NCBI GenBank assembly: GCA_003508755.1
Contig: DNTK01000441.1
Span: 1 to 10,001, forward strand
DNA length: 10,001 nucleotides
Direction of reading: 5' to 3'
Source: Bacteroidales bacterium
GTDB lineage: Bacteria > Bacteroidota > Bacteroidia > Bacteroidales > UBA10428
The notes below the pieces were generated by a model, which did no database searches, was not told where the DNA came from, and saw only the letters and a list, made by a program, of their open reading frames with translations. The position numbers and the translations under genes were made by a program. Positions 1 to 7,244 of the stretch are shown here, one piece after another. How positions within the stretch are numbered: position 1 is the first letter of the stretch; every line of letters begins with the position of its first letter.

Positions 1-2
1 CC

Positions 3-413
3 ACCCTATTGGCGAATGAAGCCTACCTCAACCTTGTTGATCAGAACAACATCGATTGGCAAGGGAGAACGCATTTCTTTGCGATGGGTGCAAAAGCAAT
101 AAGGCGGATTCTGGTTACTCATGCCCGCACAAAAAATGCCCAGAAACGTGGGGGTAATCTTCAGCAAATCGATTTAGACGAGAACCTGACCGTGGCGGTT
201 GAATCGAATGAATTACTGTTAGCTTTGGATGAAGCTTTGGAGCACCTGAGCAGAGTTCATGAGCGTCAGGCAAAAATCGTTGAAATGAAATTCTTTGGAG
301 GTATGAAAATGCAAGAAATTGCTGATGAATTATTTATCTCTCTGCGCACGGTAGAAGTTGACTGGACCACTGCCAAGGCCTGGTTGAAAAACTTTATGTC
401 AACAGAATTATAA
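3..413 (+). CDS. ECF-like RNA polymerase sigma factor, 3' part (5' end outside window)
   Basis: This is the C-terminal ~136 residues of a sigma-70 family factor of the ECF-like group known as TIGR02999. The reading frame is open to the left edge (T-L-L before A-N-E-A-Y), so the TTG at 9 is not taken as the start; the true start and the first part of region 2 lie outside. Visible family signatures are the region 2 segment NEAYLNLVDQ...DWQGRTHFFAMGAKAIRRILVTHAR followed by the basic KRGG, and a region 4 helix-turn-helix covering LDEALEHLSRVHERQAKIVEMKFFGG, MQEIADEL, SLRTVEVDW and AKAWL. It would bind core RNA polymerase and recognise alternative promoters. Family members are often encoded near Ser/Thr kinase or TPR genes; none is visible here, and the next gene is convergent. 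The family call is firm; the regulon and partner are unknown. Confidence 0.9.
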   Translation, partial: TLLANEAYLNLVDQNNIDWQGRTHFFAMGAKAIRRILVTHARTKNAQKRGGNLQQIDLDENLTVAVESNELLLALDEALEHLSRVHERQAKIVEMKFFGGMKMQEIADELFISLRTVEVDWTTAKAWLKNFMSTEL

Positions 414-542
414 TGACCTCATAAGATAGGAGTAAAAGGCTTCTGCTTCCTATTAAAACTGAGTGCCATAAAAAAGAAATTGACTCCGGGCAGATAAGAA
501 TCTTCTTATTATTGCTGAGATGAAAATAAAACGGTGTCCGTT
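414..542. other. Short convergent intergenic region with weak dyads
   Basis: This stretch separates the sigma factor (+) from the monooxygenase (-), so both transcripts should end here. Two imperfect dyads are visible. The first is ATAGGA / TCCTAT, starting near 425 and ending near 452, with a long interior. The second is a tight palindrome, ATAAGAA-TC-TTCTTAT, at 494-509. Neither has a strong GC stem followed by a long T-run, so no classical intrinsic terminator is called. Either could be a weak bidirectional terminator. Confidence 0.35.
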
Positions 543-2120
543 TCAGACATTGGTTAACTTATCGAGGTATTCCTTTAACACTTTAAAGTTTGTTACTGCT
601 CCAATACAAGCAATATATCCATCAGGGCGAACCAGTAAAAAATCTCCTGCTGTAAGACCAAAACCAGCTAACAATTCAACTGCTGAATCTGAACCAGAAA
701 CATGGAAGGATTCAATAACAGAAGAGTTTAATTCAAGAAATGAGCTAAACCTGGCTGGCAGTTGTTCGCTGGAGAGAATACATAATTGATGTTTTGTTTC
801 TTGACGGGCATATTCCGATAAAACAGCTGGCAAGGGAAACCTGTCGCCTGACCTTAATCTCGCCCGATTACCATGCTTCAGATAACTTGAAACAGTTAAA
901 GGTCCCTTTCGATAATGAATGCCAGTTTGTGAAATACTTCTATATACATAATCCCTGAGAGATTTATTTTTTCGTATTAAAAGAAAAGCCACAGGCACAA
1001 GTAAACGCAAAAAGGGCAACCGAAGAATTCTAATGAGAATCGATTGACTGGCCAGCAGTCGAAAAAAAATATCGGTTGCTGAAATAACCTTCCTTGCAAC
1101 CGGGTTTCGTTCCTCAGTATAGGTATTAATCAAATTCCTGGGAGCGTTTTTTGCAAGCGTATAATAGAGTTTCCATGCCAGATTAATGGCATCCTGCATA
1201 CCTGTATTCATGCCTTGTGCACCTATGGGGCTATGTATATGTGCCGCGTCACCAATTAAAAAGCAGTTTCCCTCCTGAAATGACTTTGCATAGCGTTGCT
1301 GTGTTTTAAATACCGAGAACCATTCCTTCCTTTCCAGGTTAACCGCCATTTTTGAATAAACACGAAAGGTGTCATTTACATGTTTGAAATTTATTTCTTC
1401 TTTGCCAGAGGATAATTCGGGGAATGAACCATCGATTCTCCATCTTTTGTTTTTTAGGGGAAAAAATCCTGAAACCGCTTTCCTGGAAAAAGCAAAATGA
1501 ATGGTATCCTCTTGCAGACTTTTTGTATCGATACCTCCATCATACACAAATAACGATAGCTCATAAGTCTTACCTACAAATGGTATATTCAGAATATTTC
1601 GAACCGCACTATTGTATCCATCTGCTCCGATTACATAATTAAAAATCGCTGGAGGTGAAGAAACATCCGTATTATCAAACGTAACCTCAACAACGGACTC
1701 TTTCTGTATTATTCCGGAAAGGCAAACGTTTCGTTCAATTTTTATTCCTTTTGCGCTAAGATAGTGTTCGAGAATTTTTTCTGTTTCGCATTGCTCGGTC
1801 AATAATAAAAAAGGGTACTTGGAGGCTTTCGGGGCAAACAAATCCAGATTTAGTGCAGGTCCGGTATTGCCATTTAAATAGGTCTGTATCATTTTTGCCT
1901 TCATGCCGGCATTCATTAGCTTTTCCGACAAGCCCAATGGCTCAAGCAATTCCAATGTCCTGTTTTGAATTATTAGTGCCCCAGAATGAATATTTCTTTT
2001 TTTGCGCTTATCTATTATTCTGAAACTGATTCCGTAATCGGCCAATAAACAGGCCATAGTAAGACCCACAGGGCCCGCCCCAACAATCAGTATTTTCTCA
2101 TTTGATTTCTGTGTATTCAA
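543..2120 (-). CDS. FAD-dependent aromatic-ring hydroxylase-type monooxygenase
   Basis: A 525-residue class A flavoprotein monooxygenase of the PheA/TfdB/UbiH type. The dinucleotide-binding GAGPVG is at residues 14-19, the GADGYNSAVR (DG) motif at 165-174, and the second FAD motif starting GDAAHIHSPIGAQG at 290-303. Residues from about 440 resemble the thioredoxin-like C-terminal domain of phenol hydroxylases and end in a typical LLVRPDGYIA strand. Such enzymes use NAD(P)H and O2 to hydroxylate phenols, often giving a catechol or hydroquinone that oxidises to a quinone. The likely start is a TTG overlapping the methyltransferase stop (TTGA), since no ATG precedes the Rossmann motif. It is the last gene of the minus-strand run, directly after a type III PKS and a methyltransferase, as SrsC is in Streptomyces. 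The inferred role is ring hydroxylation of the polyketide phenol. The exact substrate is unknown. Confidence 0.88.
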   Translation of the reverse strand: MNTQKSNEKILIVGAGPVGLTMACLLADYGISFRIIDKRKKRNIHSGALIIQNRTLELLEPLGLSEKLMNAGMKAKMIQTYLNGNTGPALNLDLFAPKASKYPFLLLTEQCETEKILEHYLSAKGIKIERNVCLSGIIQKESVVEVTFDNTDVSSPPAIFNYVIGADGYNSAVRNILNIPFVGKTYELSLFVYDGGIDTKSLQEDTIHFAFSRKAVSGFFPLKNKRWRIDGSFPELSSGKEEINFKHVNDTFRVYSKMAVNLERKEWFSVFKTQQRYAKSFQEGNCFLIGDAAHIHSPIGAQGMNTGMQDAINLAWKLYYTLAKNAPRNLINTYTEERNPVARKVISATDIFFRLLASQSILIRILRLPFLRLLVPVAFLLIRKNKSLRDYVYRSISQTGIHYRKGPLTVSSYLKHGNRARLRSGDRFPLPAVLSEYARQETKHQLCILSSEQLPARFSSFLELNSSVIESFHVSGSDSAVELLAGFGLTAGDFLLVRPDGYIACIGAVTNFKVLKEYLDKLTNV

Positions 2121-2818
2121 AAGCTGGCAATTAATTGGTACCGAAACATCCAGACGCGTCTAAGCATATAGTTTTTTATGCCTGCTCTCTCCAGTATAAA
2201 CTCCAAATCACTTTTCTTAAATGCTTTTAGAACAGACAAAGGACCGTCGTTTTTCGATAAATGTGATCCATTGAACAAGCGGGTAGCTATCCATGAACTA
2301 TAATAAGCCGTGCGACTACGCTTTAAATCAATAAACACCAATCCGAAGTTACATCTTTTATGTAAATTTGTAAAAATTTGAATGAGCTCGTGATTGTTCA
2401 GGTGGTGAAAAAAAAGCGAGCTTATTACCACATCCACATCTTGCATATTTGCTGCATATTCGCTCGCATCAGCACTGCAACCTGAAATTTCAGGGTATTC
2501 ATGGCTGCGTTCATTCAGGCAATCAATAACCATGGGGTTAATGTCTACTCCTATGAGTTTCAATTTCAATTTATTTTTTCTTCCCCACCTTGCAATAAAA
2601 CGAAGGGTATCTCCACTACCGCATCCTAAATCAACAATGGTAATGAGTTCTTTCTTGGGCAAGATGCTTTTTAAGCCGGCTAAGATAATAGAAGGACCCC
2701 GTGAAAGCCTGTTCAGGGTTTCTAACTCATCCAGGTTTTTATACAGCACTTCCCGGGATACAGATAAATCATCAAGTAACTCCGATTCATTCGATCGTGC
2801 TGCAAACTTATTTGCCAT
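2117..2818 (-). CDS. Class I SAM-dependent methyltransferase associated with type III PKS
   Basis: A 233-residue soluble methyltransferase counted from the ATG at 2818. Motif I is VDLGCGSGD at residues 62-70, the acidic residue for the SAM ribose is in GVDIN (D92), and a motif IV-like segment VISSLFFHHL lies at 131-140. The later segment, IDLKRSRTAYYSSW followed by LFNGSHLSKNDGPLSVLKAF, is a pattern I associate with methyltransferases next to bacterial chalcone-synthase-like genes. A TTG at 2839 would add seven residues; the ATG is preferred. The ATG start overlaps the PKS stop by 11 bp and the gene's TGA overlaps the monooxygenase TTG, implying translational coupling on both sides. It probably O- or C-methylates the polyketide ring. 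This is not the integral-membrane isoprenylcysteine-methyltransferase-like type seen in SrsB. Whether O, C or N is methylated cannot be told. Confidence 0.85.
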   Translation of the reverse strand: MANKFAARSNESELLDDLSVSREVLYKNLDELETLNRLSRGPSIILAGLKSILPKKELITIVDLGCGSGDTLRFIARWGRKNKLKLKLIGVDINPMVIDCLNERSHEYPEISGCSADASEYAANMQDVDVVISSLFFHHLNNHELIQIFTNLHKRCNFGLVFIDLKRSRTAYYSSWIATRLFNGSHLSKNDGPLSVLKAFKKSDLEFILERAGIKNYMLRRVWMFRYQLIASF

Positions 2819-3905
2819 ATTCAAATAATGCTGATTCAATGCTTAAACCGGGGCCAAATCCAACAGAATAGATGTTTTCGTTGTATTTATCGGGTAAATC
2901 CAGAAAAGCCTTTAATATAAAAAGAATGGTCGGTGATGACATATTCCCATATTGCTGAAGGACCTGGTAGGACAATTCCAATTCGTTATCCATTAAACCA
3001 AGGCTGTTTTTAACCGAATCCAGAATTTTCTTTCCACCGGGATGCACAGCATAATTGTCAATTTTTGATACATCAACCTGTAGTTTATCACCCACCCGAT
3101 GCAAAAGATCTTTTATTTCATCGCCTATTAAATCTGGTATCCGGGCATTTAATATCATCTCAAAGTTAAGTGGTTTTATATCCCACCCCATTAATTCTTT
3201 TCCTTTATCAAGTAAATATGAATGAAATCCCTTCACCCTTAAGTTTACTTTGCTTTTTGTCCTCACTGCGTCATTGCACATAATAACAGCAGCAGCTCCG
3301 TCGGCAAACAGGGTATTTGCCAGAAGATTATCTGAATTATCTTTGGGACGAAAGTGAAGGGTGCATAATTCCACACACACAATTAAAACTTTAGCTTGGG
3401 CTTCAGCCCGGCAAATATAATCGCCCATCTTAAGTGCATGGAATGCCGCATTACAACCCAGGAAATTAACCGCGGTGTGCGAAGTATCCTCTGGTAATTC
3501 AAGCTCCTTTATTAATTCGGCATCTAAGCCAGGAGCATATAATCCTGTACAAGTAACAGTAATGATATGTGTGACGCCAAAGGTGTTTATGGGTGTCTGA
3601 ATATTCTTAAATGCCGCATCTATGGCATCTTTTGCAAGGGGTAGCGCTTTCTCTTTGAATGTATCTAAACGGACATCGACTTGGGGTTGAGGAGAATTAC
3701 CATTAAAAAAAAGTTGTTTGGCAGGAGTTATATTAAAATCAGGCAACACCGAATATCGGTTTTCAATACCACTAAAACGGAATAGGGCATTAAGCTTTCG
3801 TGAAGCTTCTTTATGGTTGTATGCTTCATGCATAAAGTTCAGGATATCCTTCTGTCTGGTGGGGTATGAAGGTGATGCGGTGCCAATGGAAACTATTTTA
3901 CTCAT
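2808..3905 (-). CDS. Type III polyketide synthase (chalcone/stilbene synthase-like)
   Basis: A 365-residue thiolase-fold ketosynthase homodimer subunit, the usual length for bacterial type III PKSs. The complete catalytic triad is readable: Cys151 in NFLGCNAAFHAL, His288 in YAVHPGG and Asn321 in QQYGNMSSPT. The family signature GFGPG is at 349-353 and VTCTGLYAPGLD at 117-128. It loads an acyl-CoA starter on the Cys, extends it with malonyl-CoA and cyclises the chain to a resorcinol, pyrone or similar aromatic. A FabH-type KAS III is less likely: GFGPG, the GNMSS context and the neighbours argue for type III PKS. Thiolase-fold enzymes for sterol or menaquinone synthesis do not match. The ATG start is 1 bp after the UbiA stop, and its end overlaps the methyltransferase start. 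Starter and extension number cannot be read from sequence alone; a long-chain acyl starter is plausible by analogy with the Srs and Ars enzymes. Confidence 0.93.
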   Translation of the reverse strand: MSKIVSIGTASPSYPTRQKDILNFMHEAYNHKEASRKLNALFRFSGIENRYSVLPDFNITPAKQLFFNGNSPQPQVDVRLDTFKEKALPLAKDAIDAAFKNIQTPINTFGVTHIITVTCTGLYAPGLDAELIKELELPEDTSHTAVNFLGCNAAFHALKMGDYICRAEAQAKVLIVCVELCTLHFRPKDNSDNLLANTLFADGAAAVIMCNDAVRTKSKVNLRVKGFHSYLLDKGKELMGWDIKPLNFEMILNARIPDLIGDEIKDLLHRVGDKLQVDVSKIDNYAVHPGGKKILDSVKNSLGLMDNELELSYQVLQQYGNMSSPTILFILKAFLDLPDKYNENIYSVGFGPGLSIESALFEYGK

Positions 3906-3906
3906 T

Positions 3907-4812
3907 CTAAAACCAGTTATAAAAGTTATTTAAGACGAGAAGGATAAAATATGCATTCATCATGGTTGATGACAGAAGGTTCATTCGCATTGTATTTTCG
4001 AAATTAGCTTCATTTGTATTTCTTTTTACCTTGATGTTCCAGCGAATAATTCTCACGACAACCGGCAATAAAAAAAGTAAGAAAAGAATGAGCGCCACAT
4101 CACGGTTTTGTTCCCGAAAATACCAGAATAACAATATCGTTGCCAATGTAAAAAGTACTGCAGAAAAAGTAAAAGTACCCATATACCCCAGCTTGTAGCT
4201 GATAGTAATCACTCCATCCTGTTTATCGGCTTCATGCTGATAGATTTGTGTTAAAGGGTACATACTTCCAATAAATAAGCTTGAAACGAGCATACAAATA
4301 ACAGTATGGGTTGAAAAATATTCATGCCATTCGCCAACAGCAAAAGAAGCTATGGAAATGAGGTATACCCATGCACCCTGAAAAATAAACACAATAAGAA
4401 ATGATAAGACAGGAAATTTCTTAAGACGAATACCGCGATAGCTATACAACCTTGACATGATAATAAAACCCAACACCAAAAACGTCACCAACGGAGAAAC
4501 GATTAAAGTCAACAGAATAGCAATGCTGTCGAACAGAAGAGTAGTATAAAAAAGATTGCGGGTTACCCTGGGAGGGTTTTTAAGGCCGCCAATGCTTGAT
4601 TCATCTTTATCCTGATAGCTATTGTATCCATTACTTGATGGAAAAATAAAAAGATGCAAGGCAATAAATATAAGTATTGCATTTTGCCAGTTTACTGCAG
4701 TGGCCTGACTTAAGGCAAACATAAATACCGGCATCAGGAAAAACGAAAATGGAAACCGCAGATGCTTTATAGTACTTCTATCGTAAATGGTCAGGTTGGA
4801 AACTTTTGTCAT
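3907..4812 (-). CDS. UbiA-superfamily membrane prenyltransferase
   Basis: A 301-residue polytopic membrane protein with about eight or nine hydrophobic segments. The first Asp-rich motif is N64-S-Y-Q-D68-K-D70-E, and the second is Y191-Q-H-E-A-D196-K-Q-D199-G. These positions chelate Mg2+-prenyl diphosphate in UbiA enzymes. The first motif is slightly compacted relative to the usual NDxxDxxxD, so substrate preference may be unusual. The ATG at 4812 (MTKVSNLT...) is preferred over an upstream TTG at 4839, because a short polar stretch followed by the first hydrophobic helix is typical. It ends 1 bp before the type III PKS, so the two are almost certainly co-translated. The inferred role is transfer of an isoprenyl chain onto the PKS-derived phenol in the inner membrane. 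A housekeeping role such as MenA, UbiA or heme O synthase is an alternative, but the DNA context does not favour it. Confidence 0.85.
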   Translation of the reverse strand: MTKVSNLTIYDRSTIKHLRFPFSFFLMPVFMFALSQATAVNWQNAILIFIALHLFIFPSSNGYNSYQDKDESSIGGLKNPPRVTRNLFYTTLLFDSIAILLTLIVSPLVTFLVLGFIIMSRLYSYRGIRLKKFPVLSFLIVFIFQGAWVYLISIASFAVGEWHEYFSTHTVICMLVSSLFIGSMYPLTQIYQHEADKQDGVITISYKLGYMGTFTFSAVLFTLATILLFWYFREQNRDVALILFLLFLLPVVVRIIRWNIKVKRNTNEANFENTMRMNLLSSTMMNAYFILLVLNNFYNWF

Positions 4813-4875
4813 AATGAATAAACAATTGCGAAAGGGCAAGGTTCGTAGTTTTCCTTTGTTTGTGCAATGAAGTGC

Positions 4876-5523
4876 TTAATTATCTTGATTTCGTGCCATA
4901 CGCTTTAAATCATTTTTACAACTTGTTGCCAGTTCGGGTAACTTGACAGCCTCGGCAATAAGGTCGGTGTTTTCTCTTGCATTGTACAAAAGAAAAAATA
5001 TTTCTTTGATACTAAACTGTGCTTCGGCTGATCTAATTAGCTCAAACGTATCGTCTTTTCTTACCTCACCGGGTTCTAATACTCGAACATATACCCCCGA
5101 TTGATTAAGCTTTATGAATTCTTTTACTGCCCTGGCATCCTCCATACGAATACCAAACTTAAAGCAGGGTTGACGGGGTTGGGTTACCTGTACCTTGGCA
5201 GTTCCAACTTTAAAAACATCCCCTATGAAAACTTCCGATTCATCCAGTCCTTCGACAGTAAGATTTTCCCCAAACATACCCCAATCCCATTTCAACATAG
5301 GGAATTTTGCTTTCCATGCAGGATAGTGATCTGCCGAAAACAAGTAGCAAGCTTTATCAATACCTCCATGATACCGTCTGTCGATTACCTGATCATTTTC
5401 TACGTCTTCCTGGCCTAGCTTTATCGGAGCATCTACAGGATATTTAAAGATACCTGTGTATATATCTTTACCTCGATAGATTACTTTCTTCTTTTTACCA
5501 ATATTTGTCGAAATAATTTTCAT
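4876..5523 (-). CDS. MOSC domain protein, YiiM-like, with C-terminal 3-alpha domain
   Basis: A 215-residue cytoplasmic protein of the MOSC (molybdenum cofactor sulfurase C-terminal) family. Diagnostic stretches are DRRYHGGIDKACYLF at residues 48-62, FGENLTVEGLDE at 84-95, and QPRQPCFKFGIR at 116-127, whose Cys120 is the conserved MOSC cysteine. The last ~45 residues (SIKEIFFLLYNA... to KRMARN) resemble the 3-alpha domain of E. coli YiiM. YiiM-like proteins handle the molybdenum cofactor in reduction of N-hydroxylated compounds, so the inferred role is a Moco-linked redox or detoxification function. The ATG at 5523 (MKIISTNIG) matches the usual family N-terminus. An ATG at 5532 begins 1 bp after the TspO stop and is also possible. 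The 63-bp gap before UbiA is the widest in the run, so the biosynthetic genes might also have their own promoter. The physiological substrate is unknown. Confidence 0.88.
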   Translation of the reverse strand: MKIISTNIGKKKKVIYRGKDIYTGIFKYPVDAPIKLGQEDVENDQVIDRRYHGGIDKACYLFSADHYPAWKAKFPMLKWDWGMFGENLTVEGLDESEVFIGDVFKVGTAKVQVTQPRQPCFKFGIRMEDARAVKEFIKLNQSGVYVRVLEPGEVRKDDTFELIRSAEAQFSIKEIFFLLYNARENTDLIAEAVKLPELATSCKNDLKRMARNQDN

Positions 5524-5533
5524 GGTGTGCATT

Positions 5534-5992
5534 TCAGTTTTTAAACACAATAAAAGCGTTTAGAGAGGTTGCTATCAATAACCAAAGAAAATAAGGTGCT
5601 ACAAGTATTACTTTATATCTTACATGATGAAAAGTTGCAAATAAAAACCAACCAATAACCAAAGTAAGGAGAAGAATTATTGCCAACCCCAATGTGGTGA
5701 ACTGGAAGTGAAAAAACACTGGGTTCCATAATACATTCAGGATCCAGGATATTACAAACATACTAAGCAGCATGAGTTGGTTATTTGTCGATTTCCAGAC
5801 AAGCGACATATATAGCGAAAAACAAAGCATTATCGTTGTCCATGCAAAACCAAATACCCACCCTGGCGGGGTCCAGGGTGCCTTATGCAATTGCTGATAC
5901 CACTCAGACGAAACACCATTACCGGTAAAATAGCTGCCAATGGCCAGTCCACCAAAGTTTATTATAAGAAATATAAGAATTCTGATTACCAT
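5534..5992 (-). CDS. tspO: TspO/MBR family tryptophan-rich sensory protein
   Basis: A 152-residue membrane protein of the usual TspO length with five predicted transmembrane helices. Conserved family stretches are WYQQLHKAPWTPPGWVF at residues 31-47, NVLWNPVFF at 86-94 and YFLWLLIATSLNAF at 134-147. Bacterial TspO proteins bind porphyrins and other hydrophobic ligands, and have been linked to tetrapyrrole, oxidative and salt stress responses. The ATG at 5992 leaves a 16-bp gap from the antiporter, and the stop almost touches the MOSC start, so co-transcription is likely. Its place upstream of genes for a probable lipophilic phenol or quinone is suggestive, but a ligand cannot be inferred. Identification is very secure. 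Confidence 0.95.
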   Translation of the reverse strand: MVIRILIFLIINFGGLAIGSYFTGNGVSSEWYQQLHKAPWTPPGWVFGFAWTTIMLCFSLYMSLVWKSTNNQLMLLSMFVISWILNVLWNPVFFHFQFTTLGLAIILLLTLVIGWFLFATFHHVRYKVILVAPYFLWLLIATSLNAFIVFKN

Positions 5993-6008
5993 AATAATAA
6001 AATTAAAA

Positions 6009-7232
6009 CTAATTCACATCCTGGGTTAAAAGTCGCTTTCCCGTTAAGGAAATACCTATGGCACCTAAGGGTGCAGAAACAACAATGCTTAAAACGGCCA
6101 AAGCTAAAATAGTCTGTCCAGCCTCAATGGATGAATTGGTTATTACACCCTCCTGAATGAGTGTTAAAGGAACAGCACCTATGGCAGCCTGTACAGTAGC
6201 TTTGGGCCAGTAAGCAATCATACAAAATAATTTTTCTTTGGCATTTAGATTGGATCCTATAAGTGATAACCATACACCACCGCTTCTCAAGAGCAACCCA
6301 ATAAACAATATTAAAAGTCCGACTCCCATCATTTGCCCATTAATATTAGATATATCCAATTCTGCACCGATATAAACAAATAAAAGAATTTCAGCCAATA
6401 CCCAGACCTTATTAAATTTTACAGCCAATCGATTAGCAAGTTTCGGGTACTTGTCGAGTATAACAAAACCAATGGCCATAATACCCAGCAGTCCCGCCAG
6501 GTGAACATAATGCTTTACAGCTTCCAGTTCGGTAAACTCATAAAAAGCCACTGCAAAAATCATAAATATGATAACCTTTTTAGTGTCTCGTATATGCACT
6601 TTTTTAAAATACCATACCAACAAATATCCCAGACCTGCACCAATAAGAGCTCCCAATATGATGCCCATAGGGACACTTACAATAAGGTAAGGAACATTCA
6701 CTGCTGTTCCTGTGGCCAGCCCTGTAAATACTCCAAAAATTGTAATGGCAAACACATCATCTACCGAGGCTCCTGCCAATACAAGGGTCGGCACTTCTTT
6801 ATTTTTTCCAAAGCCTTTATCCTTCAAAGCAAGCATGGAAGGAACCACAACTGCGGGTGAAACAGCTGCAAAAATAAACCCCAGCATTCCGGCCTCGATA
6901 ATCGAAAATCCCAGTATATAATGCGAAAGAATTAGAACTGTTACACCTTCAATAACGCAGGGAACAAACCCCATTCTGATAGCTGGCCCACCAATCATAT
7001 TCAATGTACTTTTTTTAATACCCAGACCGGCCCGAATAAGTATTACAATTAAGGCTACCGTTTTAAATTCCCGTAAAAGATCTATAACACTTGCATCGAT
7101 AAGATTAAGCAAACTTGGGCCCAGAATAACACCGGTAATAATCATTCCTAAAATTCCTGGTAGTTGAATTTTCAAGAATAGAAAATTGAGAATCAATGCA
7201 AATAAAACTATGAGTGCTATATCAGTTAGCAT
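6009..7232 (-). CDS. Cation:proton antiporter, NHA/SLC9B-like (CPA2 superfamily)
   Basis: A 407-residue inner-membrane transporter with roughly twelve hydrophobic segments and no cytoplasmic regulatory domain. The segment FAAVSPAVVVPSMLALKDKG at residues 121-140, followed by VPTLVLAGASVDDVFAI (about 147-163), matches the hallmark of the bacterial/animal NHA (SLC9B) group. The Asp158-Asp159 pair corresponds to the ion-binding DD motif. LIRAGLG (65-71) carries the conserved Arg-Ala-Gly on TM3. It most likely exchanges Na+ or another monovalent cation for H+. The ATG at 7232 is supported by an immediate hydrophobic first helix. The gene sits 12 bp after the outer-membrane barrel gene and 16 bp before tspO, so it belongs to the same run. 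Cation specificity and direction cannot be told from the sequence. Confidence 0.9.
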   Translation of the reverse strand: MLTDIALIVLFALILNFLFLKIQLPGILGMIITGVILGPSLLNLIDASVIDLLREFKTVALIVILIRAGLGIKKSTLNMIGGPAIRMGFVPCVIEGVTVLILSHYILGFSIIEAGMLGFIFAAVSPAVVVPSMLALKDKGFGKNKEVPTLVLAGASVDDVFAITIFGVFTGLATGTAVNVPYLIVSVPMGIILGALIGAGLGYLLVWYFKKVHIRDTKKVIIFMIFAVAFYEFTELEAVKHYVHLAGLLGIMAIGFVILDKYPKLANRLAVKFNKVWVLAEILLFVYIGAELDISNINGQMMGVGLLILFIGLLLRSGGVWLSLIGSNLNAKEKLFCMIAYWPKATVQAAIGAVPLTLIQEGVITNSSIEAGQTILALAVLSIVVSAPLGAIGISLTGKRLLTQDVN

Positions 7233-7244
7233 AAAAATATAAGT

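Noticed and set aside
520..789. Plus-strand open frame of 89 codons
   Set aside because: It lies antisense within the FAD monooxygenase gene, which has clear family motifs in the other strand; the predicted peptide has no recognisable features.
2808..3905. FabH-type ketoacyl-ACP synthase III as an alternative identity for the PKS
   Set aside because: The GFGPG motif, the GNMSSPT asparagine context, the ~365-residue length and the methyltransferase/monooxygenase neighbours fit a type III PKS better.
6501..6921. Two overlapping plus-strand open frames antisense to the antiporter
   Set aside because: Both are shadows of a strongly conserved membrane protein gene, with Cys/His/Ser-rich low-quality translations typical of antisense frames.
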